The notes under the pieces: model-generated
Databases searched by the model: none
Told to the model about the DNA's origin: nothing
The model's input: only the letters and a program-made list of their open reading frames with translations
Made by a program: the position numbers and the translations under genes
Assembly (NCBI GenBank): GCA_037178975.1
Contig: JASJZH010000004.1
Coordinates: 9,114,001-9,178,000, forward strand
Length of the DNA stretch: 64,000 nt
Direction: 5' to 3'
Source of the DNA: Oscheius tipulae
Lineage: Eukaryota; Nematoda; Chromadorea; Rhabditida; Rhabditidae
In this document: piece after piece, positions 18,161 through 27,817 of the stretch
How the letters are laid out: each line of letters starts with the position of its first letter
Position numbering within the stretch: the stretch's first letter is position 1

Positions 18161-21100
18161 ATGTCTTCGGTTACTCCGGTGGACTACGATCAGATTATTA
18201 CTAAAATCACCAAGAACAAGAAAGGTTAGTTGTATATATATACAACTAGTCTTTCTATATGCTGTGTTTTTACTTAAGTTAAGACGTTGAACAAACTGTT
18301 TATCTATCATTTCTGTTCCAACGCTATGCCACTGAAGATGTATACAGAAATGATGTGAAGGTCAAGATCTTGCGGACGTATTTGGATCAGGACACGGTAG
18401 GTTCTCACTCATTTGTAGCCGCGGGCTTGGCTCATCAGTAATTCGTTATTTTTTTTGAACTTTTCTATTCATGCTAGTAACTTGGCTTCCTCATTGTATC
18501 ACAAAACCACCCTTGTCCACCCATCCCCTTTTCTGCTCCGCTTCATCGACACATTTTGGTGTCATCAAACTATCCCCAAACCATCTGACTCGGTTTTTAG
18601 CACGGGATGTTGCCCAACCCCGAAAGTGTTATCAAAATTTTGCTTCGTTGAGCTTATTTAATCCAGTAGTTCGAAGTAGAAAGAAAAGGGTCCGAAACAG
18701 CTACTCTAACTTCATCGTTCACTCTGGTCCCGAACCACACTATTTTAATCAGCAATGGGTCGTAGAACAAGGACAAGAAAAAAAAGCTGATAAGGCTATC
18801 AAACTTGGTAAACAATTTCGAAGCTTTGAAATCGATGAAAGCACGCGATAGGAAAGAAATTGTAAGGCTCTTACTAAGGAAGGTTTTTAGTTGGCCGTGG
18901 GATATCGAAACGAGATAGGTGCCATTCGAAAGAGCATCGAAAATGATGGTATTTTCCAAATTTTCAGCTGCGGAATGAATGTCCTCTGCCTCCTGGAGCT
19001 CTACAAAGTTCTCGATTTTTGCCGCTTTGGCATAATTGATTACTTGGTTCCCGGGCGCAGTCACAGCAGTATGCGATTAAGTGGTGCAGGGGTTGTGCGC
19101 TCGCTTGTTTTTTCCTCCCGGGTTCGATCCCCCAACTCGAAACATTAATTTTTCTTTGTTTATCTTAAACGTTTATTATTTTTGCGTAGTTGTTTTCAAT
19201 TGCACAAAACTGTTTGCAGTAGATAAAAAGTGGAAATTTACATTTTGGAACAAGTTGTGCTATGAGGCGTTCGAAGGAAATGTTCGAAGCACAACAATTG
19301 ATTACAATATGAACAGCGGATAAAGTGACGGAGTTGGCATCCATTGGAGTCTTCACAGATCTCGCTTGTCGGTTTTGGAAAACATACTTCATTGGGTGTT
19401 TCGAAACGACTACTTGAGGAAGGAGCAGTTACGTATCCTGTCTTTACCCAAGCGTGTTGTACGAACCTCCGGAACCGTTTGTTGCAGAATTGCTTGTAGA
19501 CTTCAGAAATGATCTATGAAGGGTGATGTATTATCATGTTAACTTAAAGTTACCTTCAGAAGGTTGTCACGCTTGTGGCAATCGAAGTCAACTTTAAGGA
19601 GTTGAACAAATTCTGTGATCGACTTGATGAAGCTTTTCATAAATGGGAAAAAGTAAGCATCGAGCGGCTGGAAGTTTCCCGTGGTCCCAGGTGGAAGATT
19701 CATGACAGAAATATCAATGTTAGGAGCGTTCTTCTTGATGCTGTCGTGGTTCTTGAAAGAGGGCCATGAGTCAACTACCATGATGACTCGTTTCTCTTTA
19801 ATATCAGTCACACATTCTCGTACCCATTGTTCCATCAGGGCTGTAAATCATGAAGAAGTGATTTCTGAAAATAAAAAGAGTTACCTCCGGTCATAATATG
19901 ACTAGAATGGGATTTCACGACAAGGTTATCTGGTCTGTAGAGAGGGAAGCTTTGAATCCTTTCAGCTTCACAGTTCTCTCGTTTATGTCCAGAGCTTCCT
20001 CTTGCAGATGACGGTCATGGAGCGACACTCCTTCGGTGAACGCTGTTTCAACGAACTCATAAAGGGCTTCCCCGATTTCTCGTAGAGCAGCATTTCTATG
20101 AATGATCGAATGCATTCCTACAAGACAAACAGTATACTGAGAAATGAGAAAACGTCCCATACTGTTCGCCTCTACGGAGCATCTTCAAATCGCTCGGTGT
20201 CTTTATGAACCGGTATTTGCTGTTGAGAGAATCCAATGTACGAATTCCTTTCTCTGTATCACGGTAGTAATTCAAGGCGTTCTGGGCCTCTTCTACAGAG
20301 ACATAGGTATTTCCAGAAAACCTATGCCACTAATGAATTCTAATTGGAGTGGTACCTGATCTTTTTCCCAACTGGTTCCTCAACTTCGTCATCACTTGAG
20401 CCTGTTGAGTATTCCTCAACCAATGCGTCGTCTACTTCGAGATCAGCCATAAGATCTAGCACACGGTCTTCTTCTATATCCAGCTGGGAATACTCCAGTT
20501 CTTGTAGAATACTTTTGAAAGTGTCGGCAACTTTGGACTCGTCTCTTGTAAGACTTGTAAAAGTGCTTTCACCATCAACGATGGTGAACAGCTTTGCGAG
20601 GTAAGAAACGATTTTGTTGGCGGACATCGTTATAATGAATGGAAGGAGTAACTTTTTACACCCAGGGCCCAGAAGCGACCCTATTGACCGCGCTTTTGAT
20701 CAAGGTATAGTAAAGCGAGGAAGCTGGATGTACAGTTTGTGCAATTGAAAACAACTACGCAAAAATAATAAACGTTTAAGATAAACAAAGAAAAATTAAT
20801 GTTTCGAGTTGGGAGATCGAACCCGGGAGGAAAAAACAAGCGAGCGCACAACCCCTGCACCACTTAATCGCATACTACTGCGCCCGGGAACCAAGTAATC
20901 AATTACGCCAAAGCGGCAAAAATCGAGAACTTTGTAGAGCTCCAGGAGGCAGAGGACATTCATTCCGCAGCTGAAAATTTGGAAAACACCATCATTTTCG
21001 ATGCTCTTTCGAATGGCACCTATCTCGTTTCGATATCCCACGGCCAACTAAAAACCTTCCCTAGTTAGACCAAAAGGCATTTCGATTTGTTTTAGGAGTT

Positions 21101-22096
21101 CTTCGCATATCTGGACACAATCATAGCGGAAGCTGGGGTGCCGGATCACATCTTGCAGAGCATCGAACACGTGTACCATTCGGCAAAGCTGATCTTGAAC
21201 AGGAAACACAGGGATAAAGGAGGCCTTACCCTGAATCCTAACACGGTAACGTCGAAAAGATAACAATTTTTGTTTTCAGGCTATGGTAACCACGGGAACG
21301 GTTGCCATTGCGCGAACATTTGAAAAGTTGAGCCCAGAAATCTTGATGGACATTGCAAGCAATGCCAGCAAACTCGTTCTGGTAGACTGCGAGAGACTCA
21401 GCATCTTGATCAAACCTTGTTTTGACAAACTGAGGATTGTTGGTCCCCGAGCTGGACCAGTTCTAGCCTTGGCCTATTTGACTTACGAGGGAGTAAACGC
21501 AATCTACAAGTGGAGTCAGGGAGAGATGACTGGCCAGCGATGCGTCCAGCTTATTCTCACCAGCGCCTGCGAGTCTATTTGAGCAAACTTTAGTTGATGT
21601 CAGAAAATTTAGCCTCGGTTGGTGCAGCCTATTTTGGAGGGGTTTGCGGAGGAGCTGCAGCAGCAATGTGGGGCCTCGGACCGTATGGTATCATTATTTC
21701 AAGTCTAGCAGGTGGGTCTAGCAGGTGCTATTCCCTCCTCTACAACCTACTCATAATTCTGGTTGAATATGGGGTAGAAGAGCATTGTTTGAGTAACCCC
21801 TATGTAGTGAATGACAAGACTTTGCAGCCGGAATAGCAGCGAGCACTGTGGTGGCAAAAATTGCTGAACTCGTACTTCTCTGGGGCTTCGATTTGCCAAA
21901 AGACCAAACTGAAGAAAAAGCCTACAATTACCTTGGCGTTTCAAAAAGCGCTCCTGCTTCGGAAGTCAACGCAGCCTTCTATGCCCTGTGCCGCTCAAGT
22001 CATCCGGACAAGACGGGAGGCTCTCACGAACGATTTGTTCAGCTGCAGGTTCACATGAATGTGATCAGGGCTGCTCGCGGTGAGCTTGGTCGATGA
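18161..22096 (+). CDS. J-domain glycine-zipper family member J2, interrupted by a Tc5-like element in an intron
   Basis: Exons: 18161-18224 (MSSVTPVDYDQIITKI start), 18284-18396, 21096-21245, 21280-about 21575, about 21605-21711, 21828-22096. The N-terminal half is helical. Then come a hydrophobic segment (AYLTYEGVNAIYKWSQGE), a glycine-rich membrane-type stretch (GAAYFGGVCGGAAAAMWG) and a C-terminal J domain with NYLGVSKSAP and the intact Hsp70-activating SHPDKTGGS. A large intron (18397-21095) holds a complete Tc5-like transposon. The join between 21575 and 21605 is not in frame by any GT-AG pair I found: the upstream frame stops at 21582, and the downstream frame could start at an ATG at 21598. 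The gene may therefore carry a lesion or an unusual junction. Stop codon 22094-22096 lies 112 bp before the start of J3 in the same direction, an operon-like spacing. Confidence 0.7.
19076..19145 (+). repeat. tRNA-like segment inside the left Tc5-like TIR
   Basis: A-box-like GTGGTGCAGGGGTTG (19081 on) and a perfect B box GGTTCGATCC (19121 on) at tRNA-like spacing. The inverted partner lies at about 20808-20880. The cloverleaf is not convincing, so this is called tRNA-derived, not a tRNA gene. Confidence 0.5.
19539..20627 (-). pseudogene. Tc5-like transposase, exonic pieces or decayed ORF
   Basis: Three minus-strand blocks in order. Residues from 20627: MSANKIVSYLAKLFTIVDGE, then an acidic region. 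From 20160: IHRNAALREIGEALYEFVET, HDRHLQEEALDINERTVKL and FKASLS, which is the HTH_Tnp_Tc5/CENP-B DNA-binding region. From 19835: RVIMVVDSWPSFKNHDSI and NLPPGTTGNFQPLDAYFF, the DDE core with catalytic Asp in VVDSW and in QPLD. The spaces between blocks may be introns or deletions; the middle of the DDE domain seems missing, so this copy is likely inactive. Confidence 0.75.
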
Positions 22097-22208
22097 GACG
22101 GCTTTATTTTATGTACATAAAAAATGTTGCAAGGCTGTTTAGTTCATCCTATGGGCTTAACCCACAATATCTCTCTCACATGCCTCTTTGTTCTAACAAC
22201 CTCTTCAG

Positions 22209-23318
22209 ATGTCGGACCCAGAGCAAGAAATCATCGACAAAATCATCAGCTTGTATCCAAGTGAGTACCATAGAGCTTTAAAGACTACGCAAAAAGTTTT
22301 GAGAACCTGGAGATCCAAAACGTATGGTCATTCTAGTTCACATTTCAATGGCCAATGAATCGGAACTAGCCGAAAGATCGCTTCGGCAGCTTCGAAGGTG
22401 GTTACAATATGAAAATGACGAGGTTTGACTGTCTAAACAGTGTCTCAAATTTTTTAAGGGTTTCCAAGAAGAATGTGAGCAAATATTTTCCAACCATGGG
22501 CCTCCCATTCAACATGCCCAAGAGAACTCGATCCCAGAGGATCATCCGCGCTCATTGCGCCTCATCGACAGAGTCATTTATATGCTCGATTCTGTCGACT
22601 ACGCACTGGATAAACGTGACAACCGGATTTTTCTCTACGGCATTGGAGCCAGCCACGCGGTAGTGCATTTGTTTATCAGTTTGTTATATGTAACAGATGA
22701 TTGGTAAGGTCTTTCTTCCTTTGGTCTTTGGAGTACAAATTGGACTGGCAGTTTGGCGATGGAGACGCGGCGATATTACGGCCGATGAAGCCGCTGAGAG
22801 AATCGGTAGCTGCGACTTTTATTGTTATCAAAAGAAGTTAATTATAGCAAAGGCTTCGCTCAGTTTCGCCGGAGCTGGAGGTGGTATGTTAGCTGGAGCC
22901 AGTGTGGGAGCAGTGGTTGCCGGTCCCATCGGTGCTGCAGTTGGAGGCGGAATAGGTTTGTTGGATTTTTGCGAATTGGATGCTTCGGTGCAAGCCGAGA
23001 ATTTGTGGAAAGTGCCAAAGATAATGTGATTTTTATGTTTTAGGCGCTGCTGCAGGCGTCCTTGCCGCAGAACTGATCTTCCGACGGTTACGCAGCACTG
23101 TGTTCTCCGGCACAGGAGACGAGGCTCTCAATCGTGCGTATCGCTACTTTAAACTGGATTCAAACTGCACTGATGGCGATGTAAACGTTGCTTACCAATT
23201 GCGGTGCGCAAAAACGTATCCAAATAGACGGGGAGGAAGCCGTGAAGCACAAGCTGAATGTGACAGCTACTATGCTATGATTCGCATCGCCAGAGGTGAC
23301 CCCACTTTAAACGAGTAA
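22209..23318 (+). CDS. J-domain glycine-zipper family member J3
   Basis: Six exons, all phases consistent: 22209-22260, 22337-22422, 22459-22659, 22697-22805, 22848-22955, 23044-23318. About 270 residues. Order: MSDPEQEIIDKIISLYP start, helical N-terminus (RSLRQLRRWL), CEQIF block, hydrophobic VFGVQIGLAVWRWRRGDITA, glycine-zipper stretch GGMLAGASVGAVVAGPIGAA, a second hydrophobic part, then GDEALNRAYRYF and a J-like C-terminus. The HPD site reads YPN (KTYPNRRGGS), so canonical Hsp70 stimulation is not expected. The bases CTCTTCAG sit directly before the ATG, which could be a trans-splice acceptor, and the gene follows J2 by 112 bp. AATAAA at 23320-23325 almost abuts the stop. Confidence 0.85.
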
Positions 23319-23504
23319 AAATAAAACTGGTGAAGCCTAACCATTTTGAACAATTTTTGGCTTTTATAGCCTTCTATACCTTTTTGTTTCTGTAAAACTG
23401 ATATTCCCAGGTGCTTACAGAGAGTACGATTTATGGACAACTTTATTAAGGTAACCTGTTTCAAATGAAAAAAATTGCAAATATTTAGAGCATTCAACAA
23501 ATTG

Positions 23505-23678
23505 TAGCAAGCTTACCGCTATTTCGGACTGGACCTAAACTGCTACGATGGAGAGGTTAACTCCGCTGAGATGCGCGAAGACACATCCCGAAAGACCGGG
23601 GGAATCGGTAGAAGCCCAAGCGGAGTGTGATTACTATTTAACTCTATTACGAGAAATTAGGTCACGTGAACATTAAAA
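23505..23678 (+). pseudogene. Relic of a J-like last exon
   Basis: Reads QAYRYFGLDLNCYDGEVNSA, then after a frame change THPERPGESVEAQAECDYYL, closely matching the last exon of J3 (AYRYFKLDSNC ... EAQAECDSYYA). No upstream exons are seen and the frame is broken. It shows that the cluster once had at least five units. Confidence 0.8.
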
Positions 23679-23768
23679 CGTTGGTGTTTCTTCTGAATGT
23701 TGCGGCTCTCAATGCCTACAATATCTTTTTACCCCTTTCTGCTTTAGCGCTTTTAACATTAAATAAAG

Positions 23769-25716
23769 ATGACTGAAGAATCCGATATTCTGAGAAGCAT
23801 CGCCGAGGTAGGTATTATGTCTTAAGTTTACAACAAACACATTTCAGGGTTGGAGTGGTGAGGAAAGTGCATTGCTTCAAATGCTGTTCAATCTCGGCCT
23901 GGATGGCAAAAAATGGAGTGGCTGGGAGTACTCGAGAATTTGGAGAATTACACATACACTTCTAGAAGGGGGTTCAGTTCAAGTCGGTTCCATTTTAATA
24001 AGAACACAAAGCTTTAATTGTAGGAAGCATTGAAGTACCTCCAAAAAATATTTCCACCCTCACGCGATATTGACGTCCGAATTGCCAACGCCGGAGCAGA
24101 TATCTGGAAGGCTATCGACTGGAAAAACGATTCTGGTCGGAATCCCACCATTCTCCTTTCTGAGCTTCTCCACTCCGATACACTTCTTCTAGCACGCATC
24201 ATAAACACGCTACCTCCTGGCAGAAGGGTACTGCTACTCAAAGCCTGCGAGCCCTACTATAATGATACAGCCGTGGAGGTCCACGAAGATTTGGCTGAAG
24301 ATATTGCAGGAGCTGCAAAAGTTTACGGATCCGTGCTGTTTGCTGGAGTTGCAGCCGCTACGGTCGGACTAGCAGTGGGGACATCTGCTACCATGGGAGC
24401 AGTCACCTTCGCAGCTGGAAATTTGGCAGCCGTGGCTGGGATGTATGCGTATTCCAAGGGAAAACCACTATATGATCAGTGGCAAAAGTGGAAAGAAATT
24501 GATGAAGCCTGCAGGTTAGCTTTTAATGGTTCGGTGGGGAGGGGGAACAAGCAGACATGTGGAAACGCTTAAAACCTATCGTACCCCACGCGGAGTGTAT
24601 TACCTTACCCTTCCATTAGTGCTAGCCTCGGAAACAATTAAAGCACGCGTAGCGCGCGATAGAAGCATATTCAGGGTTCGGAACTAATTCCATCAAATTC
24701 CTCGTAATTTTACCCCTAGAACCAAATTTTCAAATCCGTAGGTCAAAAAGTTAGACAAAGTTCCCTGTTTCCAAAATGTGCGCCTTCATTTTCGGTCCAA
24801 ATGATATACCTCACCCCATTCGCCAAAGATGCTACTTTAGGTGTTTGTAACTTCTGAAACGGGAGAGAAAAAATAATTCTTACAAAAGTCAAATCCACGT
24901 CATTCTTCCGAGACTGACCACTATATAAGTTCAGTAAACAACGTATCGTCTCCTAATAGCTCAAGCGACAATTAAACCTCTTTCTCCTGGAAATCCTATT
25001 TTCCTATTTTTCTGGATGGGATCCTATTTTCTTCTGTCAAGCTGGTGATCCTCTCTCGCGTCAATCTGTCCGTATGATTCTCCCCAGACGAGCGACCACT
25101 GCAGAAGCAAAATTCTAGCAAAGTCCATGTTTTCCGGCTAACTCAACTTTTTTGACTTGCTAACAATTGATCACAAAGTAACTGTCGGAAACTTCAAAAG
25201 AGATTCCCACAAGATATTATATCTTTTTGTCCGGCCACTCAGTACCAGCTTTTTTTCACTTGGAACCTTTGATACTAATGCCTATTTATGAATCGCGTTC
25301 AGAATGTAGCGTGACTACGCCTTTTGGACGTAAGGTTGAATTAATGAAACTATAGTGTTCAATCTCAGAGGAAAGACGTTAATTAGTCTTTTGTACGAAG
25401 TTATTGTTCATTTTTTGTCTGGTTCTTACTTTGGTTTGACTTCATCGAACACTTTATTATTTACTTTTACTAACTTAGGAAGACTACTGGGAAAAGTCAA
25501 ATCCCTTCTACTTTAAAGAATCCACTTTCTCACAAATCGAGATCTTTCAGAGTGTTGGGTGTGGATAGAAATGCCTCGAAGAAGGAAATAGACACGGCCT
25601 ACAGGGAGAAAATGCTGATTTCTCATCCGGATAAAGGAGGAAGCGATGAGGCCGCACATCTCCTCACACAAAGCAAGATATTCCTTTTGGAAAACATGTA
25701 CAGTCATAGTTATTGA
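23769..25716 (+). CDS. J-domain glycine-zipper family member J4, longer variant with intact HPD
   Basis: Four exons in consistent phase: 23769-23807 (MTEESDILRSIAE), 23848-23982, 24024-24514, 25551-25716. About 276 residues. Exon 3 encodes a helical domain, then an alanine/glycine-rich hydrophobic pair of segments (GSVLFAGVAAATVGLAVG and GAVTFAAGNLAAVAGMYA). The last exon encodes a short J domain: RVLGVDRNASKKEIDTAY then ISHPDKGGSDEA, with HPD intact. The arrangement recalls Pam18/DNAJC15-type proteins (membrane segment followed by a C-terminal J domain with HPDKGGS), but the N-terminal domain is unrelated by eye. The 1036-nt intron is unusually long for this window and its 3' part is repeated at 36.6 kb. 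Confidence 0.8.
24600..25545. other. Long intron of J4
   Basis: No ORF of note. Bases 25362-25545 recur at 36555-36740; the rest shows no recognisable feature. Confidence 0.5.
25362..25545. repeat. Dispersed repeat, copy in the J4 intron
   Basis: Shares long near-identical blocks with 36555-36740, for example GAAAAGTCAAATCCCTTCTA against GGAAAGTCAAATCCCTTCTG, and TTTAAAGAATCCACTTT in both. It ends directly before the acceptor of the J-domain exon. Confidence 0.75.
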
Positions 25717-26090
25717 TTTCGGTTTAAAAACAAGTTCCGAATAAACCTCATACGAAGAATAGTTATTTCAACTGCCTACCTAACCATTTAGAAGGAAAGG
25801 AGCAGCTTTAATTTGAATCTTTCTTTCAAGCGACAGAATGACAATCAGCTTCTTGAATCAGGTTCCTGGTATCAATGCTCAACTTTAATTCACTTACGAC
25901 ATCCATTGTTCGCAATAGCTAGAGCCACTTTCCTAAAATAGTAGCGCGCTGCCTCGAGGAAACTACTTTCAAAAAAAAATTTGTGATTGATCAGGGGTGA
26001 AAGTGATACAAAATGCACAACTGCCACGGCCTCGTGAATAACGCTAGCAGATACGATACGAGTAAGACACGACAAGACTAGTTTACACCA

Positions 26091-26130
26091 TAATGGATCG
26101 ACATAAGCTATAATGGATCGACATAAGTAG
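26091..26130 (+). repeat. Two-unit 20-nt tandem repeat
   Basis: TAATGGATCGACATAAG occurs twice, 20 nt apart. No coding context. Confidence 0.7.
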
Positions 26131-26390
26131 TGCTATGAGCTGATTCATTTTAACTGGAAAATGAAACAAACGCAATTTTACATGTTCCATGCGCCTTGTT
26201 TTAGAAAGAAATACGTAGCGGGACCCGTTTGTAAACGTGTTCCGTCGTGCACCCGTCCATCCGCAAAATCAGTGTCCCTTTATAATATATGTCCCGTTTC
26301 TTTTTTAAAGGCTTTTCTGGAGCTTGTACGTTTCTTTTGACATTGACGACTAGGACTGGTGGACTCTGTAAAGAACAGCACCTGATAATA

Positions 26391-27302
26391 TTGGGTTGGC
26401 AAGTCTTTTCGCTTTTTGTAAACATGTCCTTTGTCTTGTGACAACGACCGAGCTATTGATATTGCAACTCAGGTAGCTCACTCAGTCCTCTACCACCACC
26501 ATGCAAGACACCACTTCCTTTCTTCTTATTCTCTATTCTTTGTTCGTTTTGATCCAAACTATTGATGACCTGCCATCTTACCATCTGCGACATGTCATGT
26601 TGAATGAGTTCCTCAAAGGCATGAATGGAGCCCAAACGGCGGCTAATATCAACGATGTTTATGGCCAAGGGACGACGTCTACGAGGGTATGCCAGTCGTG
26701 GTTTCGTCGCTTTCGGTCTGGGGACAAAGGCGTCGAAGATGAGCCAAGGTCAGGCCGACCAACAAGTTTCGATGAATCGAAGCTGCTGCAGCTCGTGAAC
26801 AAGAACAATCGGCAGACTACCCGTGAATTAGCAGAGGCACTGTCTGTCAGTCATGCCGCAGAGGAGCATCACTTGAAGCTTCTGAGATTTACGAAGAAAC
26901 TGTGTACATGGTTGCCGCATGACCTCAGTGATGTCCAGAAGTGGCAGCGCATGTCCGTCGCCGATTCTCTCCTGTCCAGCTCGCTCCAAGATCCACGACC
27001 TGGGTTGGGAGATTTTACCCCATCCTCCTTATAGCCCGGACCTTGCCCCTTCCTACTATTATCTGTTCCGAACTCTCAACAACGAGATTGTAGGACAACA
27101 GTTCGATTCCGACGGCGCACTCAAAACCTGGTTGACAAATTTTTTCGCGTCGAAACCCAAGGTGTTCTACTAGCATGGCATCCGTAAGCTACCCGTGAAA
27201 TGGGCAGAAGTGCTACATCATAATGGTGATTACAACAAATGAAAAAGTTGTTTGGAAGTCAACAAATTTTTGCATTTGAAAAAAACTTAGTTACCAACCC
27301 AA
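26391..27302 (+). mobile_element. Mariner element with internal deletion
   Basis: TIR TTGGGTTGGCAAGTC at the left and its imperfect reverse complement (TTACCAACCCAA) at the right, with TA duplications at 26389-26390 and 27303-27304. At 912 bp it is shorter than the usual 1.3 kb; the middle of the transposase is missing. Confidence 0.85.
26501..27240 (+). pseudogene. Mariner transposase, internally deleted
   Basis: The N-terminal HTH region is recognisable: LRHVMLNEFLKGMNGAQTA and SWFRRFRSGDKGVEDEPRSG, then a linker. The sequence jumps near 26970-26985 to the C-terminal catalytic block (HPPYSPDLAPSYYYLFRTL) in another frame and ends in WAEVLHHNGDYNK. The first two catalytic aspartates are lost with the deletion, and the third site reads SYYY in place of the usual SDY. 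Confidence 0.85.
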
Positions 27303-27443
27303 TATAATTGCACATCTATCTGAATACTTGCAGAATCTCGTTAATCCATTCAATGTGGTTGTTGTTCAATGTTTTACCTTAAGAAAGACATAGCTATTCC
27401 CGCCGTTTACCAGCGCTGACTCGAATTACTATAAATTTTTGCA

Positions 27444-27479
27444 TTTGAATAAGCGAAAAGACTTAAAAGAAACCCAATA
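27444..27479 (-). repeat. Solo mariner end remnant
   Basis: GCGAAAAGACTTAAAAGAAA then CCCAATA resembles the reverse complement of the mariner TIR at 26391 (TTGGGTTGGCAAGTCTTTTC). No partner end was found nearby. Confidence 0.5.
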
Positions 27480-27817
27480 GACGTCTTCGATCATTCCAGG
27501 CAACATGAACTCCAATATATCTTCCCATTTGCTAGCTGACTTTGAGAAGATCTTTCCGAAAGGTTCAACGTATTGCTTGAGTAGACCAAACTTCGAAACA
27601 CCATCATATTTAAGCGTCTTGCTCTCTCCCCTCCTGGGTTTCCGTCAAACGTCTTGATGTTGTATCGTCTTCAAAATAGGACAATTTCTAATAACCGCTA
27701 TCGTATTCTCATAGGGCGGCCACAGGGGGCATTGTAACGCAGTACAGCACACTTCTGTTCAAAATATATGTGGAGTTAGACGGCTTGATGGAGAAATACA
27801 TCAACAACTCCAAAGTG

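Larger units (their letters stand above)
18874..21064 (-). mobile_element. Tc5-like (Tc4/Tc5 type) transposon with 330-bp terminal inverted repeats
   Basis: Long TIRs, 18874-19209 and 20735-21064, begin CTA(A/G)GGAAGGTTTTTAGT and are almost identical. Both ends are flanked by TTA (18871-18873 and 21065-21067), fitting the TNA target duplication of the Tc4/Tc5 group. The inside encodes a minus-strand CENP-B/Tc5-type transposase. Each TIR carries a tRNA-like segment with A- and B-box motifs. The element sits in intron 2 of J2. Confidence 0.88.

Noticed and set aside
19076..19145. A functional tRNA gene
   Set aside because: The boxes fit but the acceptor and anticodon stems do not pair convincingly, and an inverted copy occurs in the other TIR.
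20344..20604. Plus-strand serine-rich ORF (86 codons)
   Set aside because: Low-complexity shadow of the acidic N-terminal part of the Tc5-like transposase on the minus strand.
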